NCBI GenBank assembly: GCA_017577485.1
Contig: PKRI01000007.1
Span: 1-62,360, forward strand
DNA length: 62,360 nt
Reading direction: 5' to 3'
Origin: Bacillota bacterium
GTDB lineage: Bacteria > Bacillota > Sulfobacillia > Thermaerobacterales > RSA17
Both the position numbers and the translations under genes were made by a program. Below the pieces are notes generated by a model. It was not told the DNA's origin, did no database searches, and saw nothing but the letters and a program-made list of their open reading frames with translations. Below are positions 25,422 to 33,176 of this stretch, piece after piece (the first letter of the stretch is position 1; every line of letters starts with the position of its first letter).

Positions 25422-25958
25422 CTAGAACGGGTTGCGCTGCCGGCGCCGGGGGCGCCCCGGGCCGGCGAAGCGGCTGCGGGCGTCGCCGTCCAGGAACTGC
25501 TCCATCCGCTCCGCCAGGGCCTGGGTCTCGCGGATCACCTGGCGCAGGCGCAGCAGGTTGGCCTCCATCTCCTGCAGCAACTGCGGGCCCGTCAGGGCCG
25601 CGGCAGGGCCGTTCCCGGCCGGGGCGCCGCCCGCGGCGGCGCCCTGGGCAGTGCCGCCCGCCAGGGGCGCTGGTGCCGCGGCGCCGTTCCCGGGCACCGG
25701 CGCGTTGAGCCCCCCCGCATTGAGGGTTCCGGATCCCAGGGGGCGCCCCAACCTCAAGCGCCGCGGCGGGGCCGGCTGCGCCGGCGGGGGCTGTGGCGAC
25801 TGCTGGGCCTGCTGGATCTGCGTCGACTGCTGGGGCTGCTGGGAGTGGGTGGACTGCTGGGCCGCCACCGCCGCCGGCAGCAGCGTCTCCAGCGCCTGCC
25901 GGATCTCGTCCCTGACGATGCGGGCGATCTGCTCGCGCATGCGGCGGTCCCCGATCAA
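25422..25958 (-). CDS. Hypothetical protein with Gln-rich and Pro/Ala/Gly-rich linkers
   Basis: I do not recognise this family. From the TTG start the 178-residue product has a charged helix (REQIARIVRDEIRQALETLL), a Gln-rich stretch (AAQQSTHSQQPQQ, then STQIQQAQQS), a Pro/Ala/Gly-rich disordered middle, then a helical segment (LLQEMEANLLRLRQVIRETQALAERMEQFL) and a basic tail. There is no signal peptide or membrane segment. The shape is that of an extended soluble or spore/coat-associated protein. TTG at 25958 has GAGGGGG nine bases upstream; ATG at 25979 is the alternative. It is divergent from rqcH. Confidence 0.6.
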   Translation of the reverse strand: MIGDRRMREQIARIVRDEIRQALETLLPAAVAAQQSTHSQQPQQSTQIQQAQQSPQPPPAQPAPPRRLRLGRPLGSGTLNAGGLNAPVPGNGAAAPAPLAGGTAQGAAAGGAPAGNGPAAALTGPQLLQEMEANLLRLRQVIRETQALAERMEQFLDGDARSRFAGPGRPRRRQRNPF

Positions 25959-26075
25959 AGGCCGAACCCCCTCGCCCATAACGGTGACCCGCCGCGCCGC
26001 CGGTTATGCCGCCTTCCGGCCGGGCGGCCTCTGCTACACTGGTAGGGCGATGTCGGCAGGACGGGGGGAGCCGGC

Positions 26076-28004
26076 GTGAGCGTGGACGGCTTGCTGCTCA
26101 GGGCGTGCCTGGAGGAGGTCCGCAGCCGGGCCCTGGGCGCGCGGGTGGAGCGGGTTTACCAGCCCCGGCCCGACACGCTGACGATCTCCCTGTACCGGCC
26201 GGGCTCCGGGCCCCTCACCCTGCTGGCCCGCTGCAGCGCCCGGCACGGGCGGCTGCACCTGACGTCCCGCCGCCTGGACAATCCCCCTTCTCCCACGGAC
26301 TTCTGCATGGTGCTGCGCAAGCACCTGGAAGGCCGCAGGCTTGTGGAGGCCCGGCAGCGGGGCCTGGACCGCCTGGCGGCGCTGGAGTTCGGCGGCACCG
26401 CGGCGCCGCCCGTGCGGCTGGTCCTGGAGTTGACGGGACCGGCGGCCAACGCCGTGCTGGTGGACGCCGAGGACCGGGTCCTGGATGCGATGAAGCGGCG
26501 GGCCGGCGCCGCCGGCGGCCGGGACCTGGTCCCCCACGCCGTGTATGAGCCGCCGGCCCGCGGGGACCGGCTGGAACTGACCGCGCTGGATGTTCACAAG
26601 CTGGCGGTGCGCCTGGACGGGTCCGGCGGCGGGCCGCTGTGGCGGCTGCTGCTGGCCCAGGTGGAGGGGCCGGGCCCGGACGTGTGGCGGGAGATGGCCA
26701 TGCGCGCCGGCTGTGACCCCGACCAGGCCTGGCATGAGGTACCGCCGGGAGCCCGGCGGCACCTCTTCGGAGAGATCGAAGCGCTGGCCGCGACGGCCCG
26801 GGCCGGGGCCTGGTCGCCGGCGGCGGTGGTGGTGGGCTCCCGCTTCCGGGCCCTGGCGGCGGTGCCCCTGGAGGCCCTGGCCCGGCGGCTGCAGGGGAAC
26901 CTGGCGATCTTCGACCGTCCTTCGGAATTGTGCGACGCGGTGTTCGCGGCCTGGGAAGAGGAAGACGCCCTGCGGGACCGCCGGCAGGCGCTGGAAGCCG
27001 CGGCCCGGCGCGCCCTGAGCCGGGCCCAGCGGCGCCACGAGGCGCGCCTGGCGGATTTGGCGGCGGCCGGTGAGGCCGAGCGCCTCCGCCGCTGGGGGCA
27101 GCTGCTGCTGGCCCAGGCCCACCTGGTCCCCCGCGGCAGCAGCAGCGTCACCCTGCCTGACCTTTTCGAAGAGGGGACACCGGCGGTGGAAATCCCCCTG
27201 GACCCCACGCTGACGGCGGCCGCCAACGCCGAGCGCCTTTTTGAACGGGCCCGCAGGGCCGAGAGGGCCCGGGAGACGGCGGCCCGGATGCTGGAGGAAG
27301 CCGCCCAGGAGGTACGGCACCTGCAGGCGGTGCTGGTGGCGGTGGAACAAGCCGACGACCTGGCCACGCTGGAAGAGGTGGCGGCGGAACTGAGGGACCA
27401 CGGCTACCTGGCCGGCGCCCCTGACGCCAGCGGCCACAGGGCCCGGCGCCGCGGCGCCCGCGGCTCGGGCAGCCGGCCGGGCGCGGGCGGCCGGGAAGCA
27501 AGATCGCGACGGCGGGACGGCGGCCGATCCGGCGAGCAGGGGCCCCGGCCGCTGCGGCTGGTGTCCCGGGACGGCTGGACCATCCTGGTGGGCCGCAGCA
27601 ACCGGCAGAACGACCACCTGACCTTCCGCACGGCGGCACCCACCGACTGGTGGTTCCACGTCAAGGACGAGCCGGGAGCCCACGTCATCGCCCGGCCGCC
27701 CGGCGGCCGGTCCAGCGACCGGGTGCCGCCGGCCACCCTGGAGGACGCCGCCATGGCGGCCGCTTACTACAGCGCCGCCCGGCACGGGCAGAACGTACCG
27801 GTGGACTACACCCAGCGCCGGCGGGTGCACAAGCCCCAGGGCGCCCGTCCCGGCTTCGTGGTCTACGAAGGCCACCGCACCGTCTTCGTGACGCCCGACC
27901 CTGAGCGGCTGCGGCAGCTGGCCGCCGGCGGGAGCGGCACCGGGGACGGCGGCGCCCCTGCCGGGAACAGCGGCGGCGTCAGCCCTCGCCCGGCGCCAGA
28001 ATGA
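26076..28004 (+). CDS. rqcH: Ribosome quality control protein RqcH (NFACT family, YloA/FbpA)
   Basis: A 642-residue NFACT protein. The N-terminal NFACT-N domain (MSVDGLLLRACLEEVR, NPPSPTDFCMVLRKHLEGR) is followed by helix-hairpin-helix and coiled-coil regions. The C-terminal NFACT-R domain reads VGRSNRQNDHLTFR, WWFHVKDEPGAHVI and TQRRRVHKPQGARPGFVVY. RqcH binds obstructed 50S subunits and recruits tRNA-Ala to add alanine tails that mark nascent chains for degradation. A low-complexity Arg/Gly stretch (about residues 455-490) precedes NFACT-R. GTG start with GGGGGGAG five bases upstream. Its end overlaps convergent pyrR by 26 bases. Confidence 0.94.
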   Translation: MSVDGLLLRACLEEVRSRALGARVERVYQPRPDTLTISLYRPGSGPLTLLARCSARHGRLHLTSRRLDNPPSPTDFCMVLRKHLEGRRLVEARQRGLDRLAALEFGGTAAPPVRLVLELTGPAANAVLVDAEDRVLDAMKRRAGAAGGRDLVPHAVYEPPARGDRLELTALDVHKLAVRLDGSGGGPLWRLLLAQVEGPGPDVWREMAMRAGCDPDQAWHEVPPGARRHLFGEIEALAATARAGAWSPAAVVVGSRFRALAAVPLEALARRLQGNLAIFDRPSELCDAVFAAWEEEDALRDRRQALEAAARRALSRAQRRHEARLADLAAAGEAERLRRWGQLLLAQAHLVPRGSSSVTLPDLFEEGTPAVEIPLDPTLTAAANAERLFERARRAERARETAARMLEEAAQEVRHLQAVLVAVEQADDLATLEEVAAELRDHGYLAGAPDASGHRARRRGARGSGSRPGAGGREARSRRRDGGRSGEQGPRPLRLVSRDGWTILVGRSNRQNDHLTFRTAAPTDWWFHVKDEPGAHVIARPPGGRSSDRVPPATLEDAAMAAAYYSAARHGQNVPVDYTQRRRVHKPQGARPGFVVYEGHRTVFVTPDPERLRQLAAGGSGTGDGGAPAGNSGGVSPRPAPE

Positions 28005-28527
28005 CCACCTCGTCCCGGCCGTCCACTTCCTGGACCCGAACCGCCACCCGCTCCCTGCGCGACGTGGGCACGTTCTTCCCCACGTAGTCGGGCCGGATGG
28101 GCAGTTCCCGGTGGCCCCGGTCCACCAGCACCGCCAGCTGGATGGCGGCGGGCCGGCCCCGGTCCATGACCGCGTCCAGGGCCGCCCGGATGGTGCGGCC
28201 GGTATAGAGCACGTCGTCCACCAGCACCACCCGCCGGCCCACCACGTCCACGGCGTCCATGGCCGCCGCCCGGGCCGCCGCCGGGTCGACGGGGGGATCG
28301 CGGTCGTCGCGATACGCCGTCACGTCCAGGGCGGCCACCGGCGGGTGCACGCCCTCGATCCGCCGGATCAGCGCGCCCAGCCGCTGCGCCAGGAAGGCGC
28401 CGCGGGTGCGGATGCCCACCAGCACCACGTCGCCGGCGCCGCCGTTGCGTTCCAGGATCTCGTGGGCGATGCGGGTCAGGGCGCGCCGCATGGCGGTCTC
28501 GTCAAGAATGCGGGCCTTCACCTGCAT
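27979..28527 (-). CDS. pyrR: Bifunctional pyr operon regulator / uracil phosphoribosyltransferase
   Basis: A 182-residue PyrR with the PRPP loop VVLVDDVLYTGRTIRAALD, the N-terminal LVGIRTRGAFLAQRL, and the PyrR-specific VDRGHRELPIRPDYVGKNVP. PyrR binds pyr mRNA when UMP is high and also has uracil phosphoribosyltransferase activity. No pyr biosynthesis genes are in view. It is last in the lspA-rluD-pyrR series, as in B. subtilis, and its 3' end is antisense to the end of rqcH. Confidence 0.96.
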   Translation of the reverse strand: MQVKARILDETAMRRALTRIAHEILERNGGAGDVVLVGIRTRGAFLAQRLGALIRRIEGVHPPVAALDVTAYRDDRDPPVDPAAARAAAMDAVDVVGRRVVLVDDVLYTGRTIRAALDAVMDRGRPAAIQLAVLVDRGHRELPIRPDYVGKNVPTSRRERVAVRVQEVDGRDEVVILAPGEG

Positions 28528-29488
28528 CGTCGGCCGTCACCTCCTGCACCGGCCGGCTGCCGTACTGGGCCCGCAGCCGCTCCAGGGCCTGCTGGAAGTC
28601 CTCGGGCGGCGGGCACTGGAAGGTCATCCGCTCCCGGGTGCGGGGATGGGTGAAGGACAGGCGGTAGGCGTGCAGCGCCTGCCCCCCCAGTCCCTCCAGG
28701 GTCTGCCGCGGCCCGTAGAGGGGATCGCCGGCCACCGGGTGCCCGATGTAGGCCATGTGGACCCGGATCTGGTGGGTCCGGCCCGTGTAGAGCTTGCATT
28801 CCACCAGCGAGTAGGCCTGTCCGAACCGCTCCCGCACCCAGAACTCGGTCCATGCGCTGCGGCCGTCGGGGCGAACCGCCATACGGATACGGTCCTCGGG
28901 ATGCCGGCCGATGGGCGCGTCGATCATCCCGTGGGGCACCTCGGGCACGCCGTGGACCAGGGCCAGGTAGCGCCGCTCGATCAGCCGCTTCTTCAACTCG
29001 GCGCTGAGGGTGCGGTGGGCGGCGTCGGTCTTGGCCACCAGCATCAGGCCGGTGGTGTCCTTGTCCAGCCGGTGGACGATGCCGGGCCGGGAGGTCCCGG
29101 CCACCAGCGAGAGGTCGTCGGAATAGGCCAGCAGGGCGTTGACCAGCGTTCCGGTCTCGTGGCCCGGAGCAGGGTGAACCACCATGCCCCGGGGCTTGTT
29201 GATGACCAGGAGGTCCTCGTCCTCGTAGACCACCTCGATGGGGAAGGACTCGGGCAGGATCAGCGGCTCGGGCGCCGGCGGCACGAAGACCATCACTTCC
29301 TGCCCGGCCTTGAGGGTTGACGACGCCTTGGCCGGGGCGCCGTTGACGGTGACGTCGCCGGACCGGATCAGGCGCTGGATCTGGGTGCGCGACAGGTCCA
29401 GTTCCGGTTGGGCCGCCAGGAACCGGTCCAGGCGCTCCCCCTCCCACGGCTCGTCCACCCGCAGGCGGTAGAGGCGGGGCCTGCTCAC
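28502..29488 (-). CDS. RluA-family pseudouridine synthase (YlyB)
   Basis: A 328-residue enzyme with an N-terminal S4 domain (ERLDRFLAAQPELDLSRTQIQRLI) and the RluA catalytic core: INKPRGMVVHPAPGH, the catalytic aspartate in GIVHRLDKDTTGLM, YLALVHG and KLYTGRTHQIRVH. It modifies uridines in 23S rRNA. GTG start overlapping the lspA stop (GTGA). It overlaps pyrR by 26 bases. Confidence 0.95.
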   Translation of the reverse strand: MSRPRLYRLRVDEPWEGERLDRFLAAQPELDLSRTQIQRLIRSGDVTVNGAPAKASSTLKAGQEVMVFVPPAPEPLILPESFPIEVVYEDEDLLVINKPRGMVVHPAPGHETGTLVNALLAYSDDLSLVAGTSRPGIVHRLDKDTTGLMLVAKTDAAHRTLSAELKKRLIERRYLALVHGVPEVPHGMIDAPIGRHPEDRIRMAVRPDGRSAWTEFWVRERFGQAYSLVECKLYTGRTHQIRVHMAYIGHPVAGDPLYGPRQTLEGLGGQALHAYRLSFTHPRTRERMTFQCPPPEDFQQALERLRAQYGSRPVQEVTADDAGEGPHS

Positions 29489-29928
29489 GACGCCTCGGCC
29501 TCCCGGCTCCTGAGCAGGCGGTAGGCGGCGATCAACACCCCGACCACCAGAGCCGTGTCGGCCAGGTTGAACACCGGCCATATGCGGAAGTCCAGGAAAT
29601 CGACGACGCTTCCGTCCCGGACCCGGTCGATGAGGTTGCCCAGACCGCCGCCCAGGATCAGGCCCACCTCGCCCCGCAGGCCCAGGGCGTGGATCTGCCG
29701 GGCGAACACCAGGATGCCCAGCACCACCACCGCGCTGAAGACGGCCAGCACGGGCGCGGCGTCGCGCAGCATGCTGAAGGCGGCGCCGGTGTTGCGCACG
29801 TAGGTCAGGTGGAAGATGCCTGGAATCAGGGGCAGGCTCTCGCCCAGTTCAAAGTGGCGGACCACCCACCACTTGGACAGGCGGTCCAGCGCCAGGACGA
29901 CGGCGGCCAGGGCGAAGGTCCATGCCAC
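29485..29928 (-). CDS. lspA: Lipoprotein signal peptidase
   Basis: A 147-residue signal peptidase II with four membrane segments. Family motifs are present: NTGAAFSML, GGGLGNLIDRVRDGSVVDFLDF with the first catalytic Asp, and VFNLADTALVVGV with the second. It cleaves prolipoproteins after lipid attachment. The lspA-rluD pair is the standard Bacillota arrangement. Confidence 0.96.
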   Translation of the reverse strand: MAWTFALAAVVLALDRLSKWWVVRHFELGESLPLIPGIFHLTYVRNTGAAFSMLRDAAPVLAVFSAVVVLGILVFARQIHALGLRGEVGLILGGGLGNLIDRVRDGSVVDFLDFRIWPVFNLADTALVVGVLIAAYRLLRSREAEAS

Positions 29929-29989
29929 GGAGCGTCACCCCGCTTGAGCGCAGAGGTCACGCCTCCCATTGTACCTCAGCCCCGGTCCC

Positions 29990-30688
29990 TCAGCCCCGGA
30001 CGGCCCCACCGTCCCCGGCGTCGTCGTCGGGGTCGCCGCCCGGGACCCGCTCTTCGGCGGGAACCGCCTCCACCGCCTGGACCGCTCCCACCGCCTCCTC
30101 ATGGTGCAGGAACGGTTCCTCGTACCCGGTGACGCCGGCCTCGTCGGCGGGCGGGCTGGACGTGCCGTACCGCTCCACCTCCTGCCAGGCGTCCTCCCGG
30201 TCGTAACCCACCTCCTCGGCGGCGGTGGGGTCCACGTCGTCATCCATCAGGCGCCGCCAGTGCAGGGCCAGCGGCTCCTCCTCCGCCGGCCGCGCGATGC
30301 TCCCGGCGTCGTCTACCGCCTGCTGGCAGGCCGTGCAGCGCACCGCCGCGGGTTGGACCTCCAGCCGCTCCAGGGGGATCGGGCGCCCGCATCCCGTGCA
30401 GATGCCGTATTCCCCGCGCCGCATCAGTTCCAGGGCGTGGTCCACCTCTTCCAGGCGGCGCCGGAAGCGGATCTTCAGGCCCAGGTCGCGGCTGCGCTGG
30501 TGCAGTTCGTCGCCGATGTCGGCGGGGTGGTTGTCGTAGGTGGACAGCTCCCCCAGCCAGTCGCCCATGGAGCGGCCCAGGTCCAGGTCGTCCATGCGGC
30601 GCACGCGGTCGCGCAGCTGGCTGCGCTCGGCCAGCAGCCGGTCCCGCAGGCGGCGCAGGTGGTCCCCGGACAGTTGCGGGTGGCGCAT
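29990..30688 (-). CDS. DksA/TraR-type zinc-finger protein, YteA/YlyA-like
   Basis: About 232 residues. A helical N-terminal half (LRRLRDRLLAERSQLRDRVR, DNHPADIGDELHQRS) leads into the C4 zinc finger CTGCGRPIPLERLEVQP...CTAC. A long acidic tail follows (EEPLALHWRRLMDDDVDPTAAEE, then DDDAGDGG). YteA-like proteins occur in spore-formers; B. subtilis YlyA binds RNA polymerase and modulates sigma-G promoters, and it too sits upstream of lspA. ATG at 30688 is chosen because GGGGAGG is six bases upstream; GTG at 30694 abuts it. A TACAAT element at 29968-29973 could be a promoter for lspA. Confidence 0.86.
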   Translation of the reverse strand: MRHPQLSGDHLRRLRDRLLAERSQLRDRVRRMDDLDLGRSMGDWLGELSTYDNHPADIGDELHQRSRDLGLKIRFRRRLEEVDHALELMRRGEYGICTGCGRPIPLERLEVQPAAVRCTACQQAVDDAGSIARPAEEEPLALHWRRLMDDDVDPTAAEEVGYDREDAWQEVERYGTSSPPADEAGVTGYEEPFLHHEEAVGAVQAVEAVPAEERVPGGDPDDDAGDGGAVRG

Positions 30689-30793
30689 GGTCACCCTCCC
30701 CGCCCTAGCCTGTCCCGGTCCCGGCGACCTTATCGCGGAAACGCGGGGCCGCCGGCGGGGGCGCGGGGCTCGGACGGCGCGGGCCCGGCGCCT

Positions 30794-32428
30794 TCACGGC
30801 AGCCGGCAGTGGACCACCCGGCCGCCCACCACGGTCAGGTGGGCCTCCAGATGCCGCAGGCAGGCGGGGTCGTCTTCCAGCGGGTCGTGGGACCAGGCGG
30901 CCAGGTCGGCCCGGAAACCGGGCGCCAGTCGCCCGGCCTCGTGCTCGGCGAAGGCGGCGTAGGCGGCACCCCGGGTGAACCAGCCCAGGGCCTCGACCGG
31001 CGCCACCCGCTGCGCGGGCAGCCAGCCTCCGGGCGGGAGGCCGTCGTCGCCGGTGCGGTGGACGGCGGCGTCCAGGCCCAGGGCCGGCTCGATGGGCTCC
31101 ACCGGCGCGTCGGACCCGGCGCAGATGACCAGGCCGGCTTCGGCCAGGGACCGCCACGCATAGGCGCCTTCCAGGCGGCTGCGGCCCAGGCGCCGCTCCA
31201 CCCAGCGCTGGTCGGTGGCCGCAAAGCGGGGCTGGATGTCGGCGATGACGCCCAGACGCCGCATCCGCTCCCACTGTTCCGGGCGCATCACCTGGCAGTG
31301 GATCAGGCGGAAGCGGCGTGCCGCGGCCGAACCCCCGCCGGCGGCCTGCTCGAAGGCGTCCAGGGCGGCGTCGGCGGCCCGGTCGCCGATGGCGTGGATG
31401 GCCACCTGGCAGCCGCCTTCGGTGGCCCGCCGGGCCAGGGCCGCCAGTTCGGCGGGTTCATGGACCAGCATGCCGCGGTTCCCGGGATCGTCGGCATAGG
31501 GTACCGAGAGGGCGGCGGTCCGGGCGCCCAGGGACCCGTCGGCGAACAGCTTGACGGGGCCGATGCGCACGAAGTCGTCGCCGTCGCCGGTCTTGAGGCC
31601 CAGGGCCAGCAGTTCCTCCAGGGCCCGGTGGCCCACCAGCAGGTACACCCGCAGGGGCAGGCCCTGGTCCCGCACTTCCCGGTAAAGGTCCAGGATCTCC
31701 TGGATCTGGCCGGGGTCCCACACGTCCTGGGTGTGGACGCCCACCAGGCCCGCGGCGTGGGCCCGCCGGACGGCGGCTTCCAGGGCGCGGCGGCGGGCCG
31801 CCCGGTCGGGCGGCGGGATGACGCGATCCACCAGGCGGATGGCGGCCTCGTGCAGCACGCCGCTGGGGGTCCGACCGTCGGCCTCCCGCTCGATGCGGCC
31901 GCCGGGCGGGTCGGGGGTGCCCTCGTCGATGCCCGCCAGCTGCAGGGCCCGGGAGTTGGCCACCGCCGCATGGCCGCACACGCGCCTGAGCAGCACCGGG
32001 CGGTCGGGCACCGCCAGGTCCAGGTCCCGGCGGGTGGGCCAGCGACCCTCGGCCAGCCGATCCTGGTCCCACCCCCGCCCCACCACCCACTGGCCCGGGG
32101 GCGTCCCGGCGGCGGCCTCCGCCGTGCGGCGCAGCATCTCGTCCAGAGAGGCGACGCCGTACAGGTCCACCGCCAGCAGGGTGAACCCGTACTGCAGCAG
32201 GTGGCAGTGGGCGTCGGTGAGCCCGGGGGTGACGGCGCGGCCCTCCAGGTCGATGACGCGGCAACCCGGGGGCCGCCGGCGCAGGACGTCGGCGTCGTCG
32301 CCCACCGCGGCCACGCGGCCGTCTTGCAGCAGCACCGCCCGGGCCCGGGGGCGTTCCGGGTCCAGGGTGTGGATGCGGCCGTTGATCAGGGCCAGGGGTT
32401 CGGCGTCAGACCTGGGCCCGGCGATCAT
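30794..32428 (-). CDS. Amidohydrolase, YtcJ-like
   Basis: A metal-dependent hydrolase of 544 residues: an N-terminal beta sandwich (ALINGRIHTLD), the metal-binding DAHCHLL (HxH), the barrel segments VWDPGQIQEIL, KLFADGSLGARTA and VAIHAIGDRAADAALDAF, IHCQVM, and the late Asp in AGSDAPVEPIEP. YtcJ-like enzymes hydrolyse amides or related bonds; the substrate cannot be told. The ATG at 32428 is preceded by GGGAGG, and the gene overlaps the racemase by 23 bases, so the two are probably co-translated. The pair is inserted between ileS and the DksA-type gene. Confidence 0.9.
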   Translation of the reverse strand: MIAGPRSDAEPLALINGRIHTLDPERPRARAVLLQDGRVAAVGDDADVLRRRPPGCRVIDLEGRAVTPGLTDAHCHLLQYGFTLLAVDLYGVASLDEMLRRTAEAAAGTPPGQWVVGRGWDQDRLAEGRWPTRRDLDLAVPDRPVLLRRVCGHAAVANSRALQLAGIDEGTPDPPGGRIEREADGRTPSGVLHEAAIRLVDRVIPPPDRAARRRALEAAVRRAHAAGLVGVHTQDVWDPGQIQEILDLYREVRDQGLPLRVYLLVGHRALEELLALGLKTGDGDDFVRIGPVKLFADGSLGARTAALSVPYADDPGNRGMLVHEPAELAALARRATEGGCQVAIHAIGDRAADAALDAFEQAAGGGSAAARRFRLIHCQVMRPEQWERMRRLGVIADIQPRFAATDQRWVERRLGRSRLEGAYAWRSLAEAGLVICAGSDAPVEPIEPALGLDAAVHRTGDDGLPPGGWLPAQRVAPVEALGWFTRGAAYAAFAEHEAGRLAPGFRADLAAWSHDPLEDDPACLRHLEAHLTVVGGRVVHCRLP

Positions 32429-33125
32429 CCCGAAGGGCCTCCCGCACCGCCGCCCGGGCCAGGACATCGTTGGCGTCGATGACGGGGACGTCCAGGTCCT
32501 CCGGCCCCATCACCAGCGGCAGTTCGGTGCAGCCCAGGATGACGGCCTGGGCGCCGCGGCGGGCCAGGTCCCGGGCGGCGGCCAGGACCCGCTCCCGGGC
32601 CGCCCGGTGGTTGCCCGCCTTGACGCCGTCGGGGCCGTAGATGGCGCGGGTCACGCCCTGCTGGGCCACCTCGTGGGGCACCAGCACTTCCACGCCCATC
32701 TCCGCCAGGGCCTCGTGGTAGAGCCCCAGGCGGATGGTGGTGACGGTGGCCAGCAGGCCCACCCGGCGCAGGTCGGGATGCTCCACCGCCAGCCAGGCGG
32801 CCACCTCGCGCATGATGTGCAGCACCGGCACGGGCACGGCGGCGGCGATGTCGTCGTAGAAGGCGTGGGCCGTGTTGCAGGGTATGACGATCAGGTCGGC
32901 CCCGGCGTCCACCAGGTGGCGGGCCGCCCGCAGCATGTGCGGGCGCGGGTCCGGCCCGCGGCCCCAGATATGGGCCGCCCGGTCCGGAATCCTGGGGTCC
33001 GAGTCGATGACGACGCGGATGTGGTCCTGGTCGCGGCGGGCCGGGGTCGCCCTGATGATCTTGGCAAACAGGTCGGCGGTGGCTTCGGGCCCCATCCCGC
33101 CCAGGATGCCGATGCTGCGCTGCAT
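32406..33125 (-). CDS. Aspartate/glutamate racemase family protein
   Basis: A 239-residue cofactor-independent racemase: IGILGGMGPEATADLF, the first catalytic cysteine in IVIPCNTAHAFYDD, and the second in VILGCTELPLVM. The N-terminal GGMGPEAT marks the aspartate racemase subgroup rather than MurI. It could make D-Asp or another D-amino acid. It lies 51 bases after ileS and overlaps the amidohydrolase; a link such as supply of a D-amino acid substrate is only inferred. Confidence 0.9.
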   Translation of the reverse strand: MQRSIGILGGMGPEATADLFAKIIRATPARRDQDHIRVVIDSDPRIPDRAAHIWGRGPDPRPHMLRAARHLVDAGADLIVIPCNTAHAFYDDIAAAVPVPVLHIMREVAAWLAVEHPDLRRVGLLATVTTIRLGLYHEALAEMGVEVLVPHEVAQQGVTRAIYGPDGVKAGNHRAARERVLAAARDLARRGAQAVILGCTELPLVMGPEDLDVPVIDANDVLARAAVREALRDDRRAQV

Positions 33126-33176
33126 CTTCCGGACCTCTCTCCCGCCCGCGGGCCGCCGGGAGCCGCCCGCGTCAGG

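Noticed and set aside
22340..25708. 1122-codon open frame on the plus strand over the accessory island
   Set aside because: Rich in His, Gly, Gln and Arg with no motifs; it is the antisense of the mutase-like and opine dehydrogenase genes, which have good ribosome binding sites and domain signatures.
26012..26040. rqcH promoter
   Set aside because: TGCTACACT resembles an extended -10, but there is no matching -35 and such matches are common by chance; left out as a feature.
22400..33125. Mobile island
   Set aside because: The accessory genes share the high GC and codon use of their neighbours, and no integrase, transposase, tRNA junction or flanking repeat was found, so transfer is not supported.
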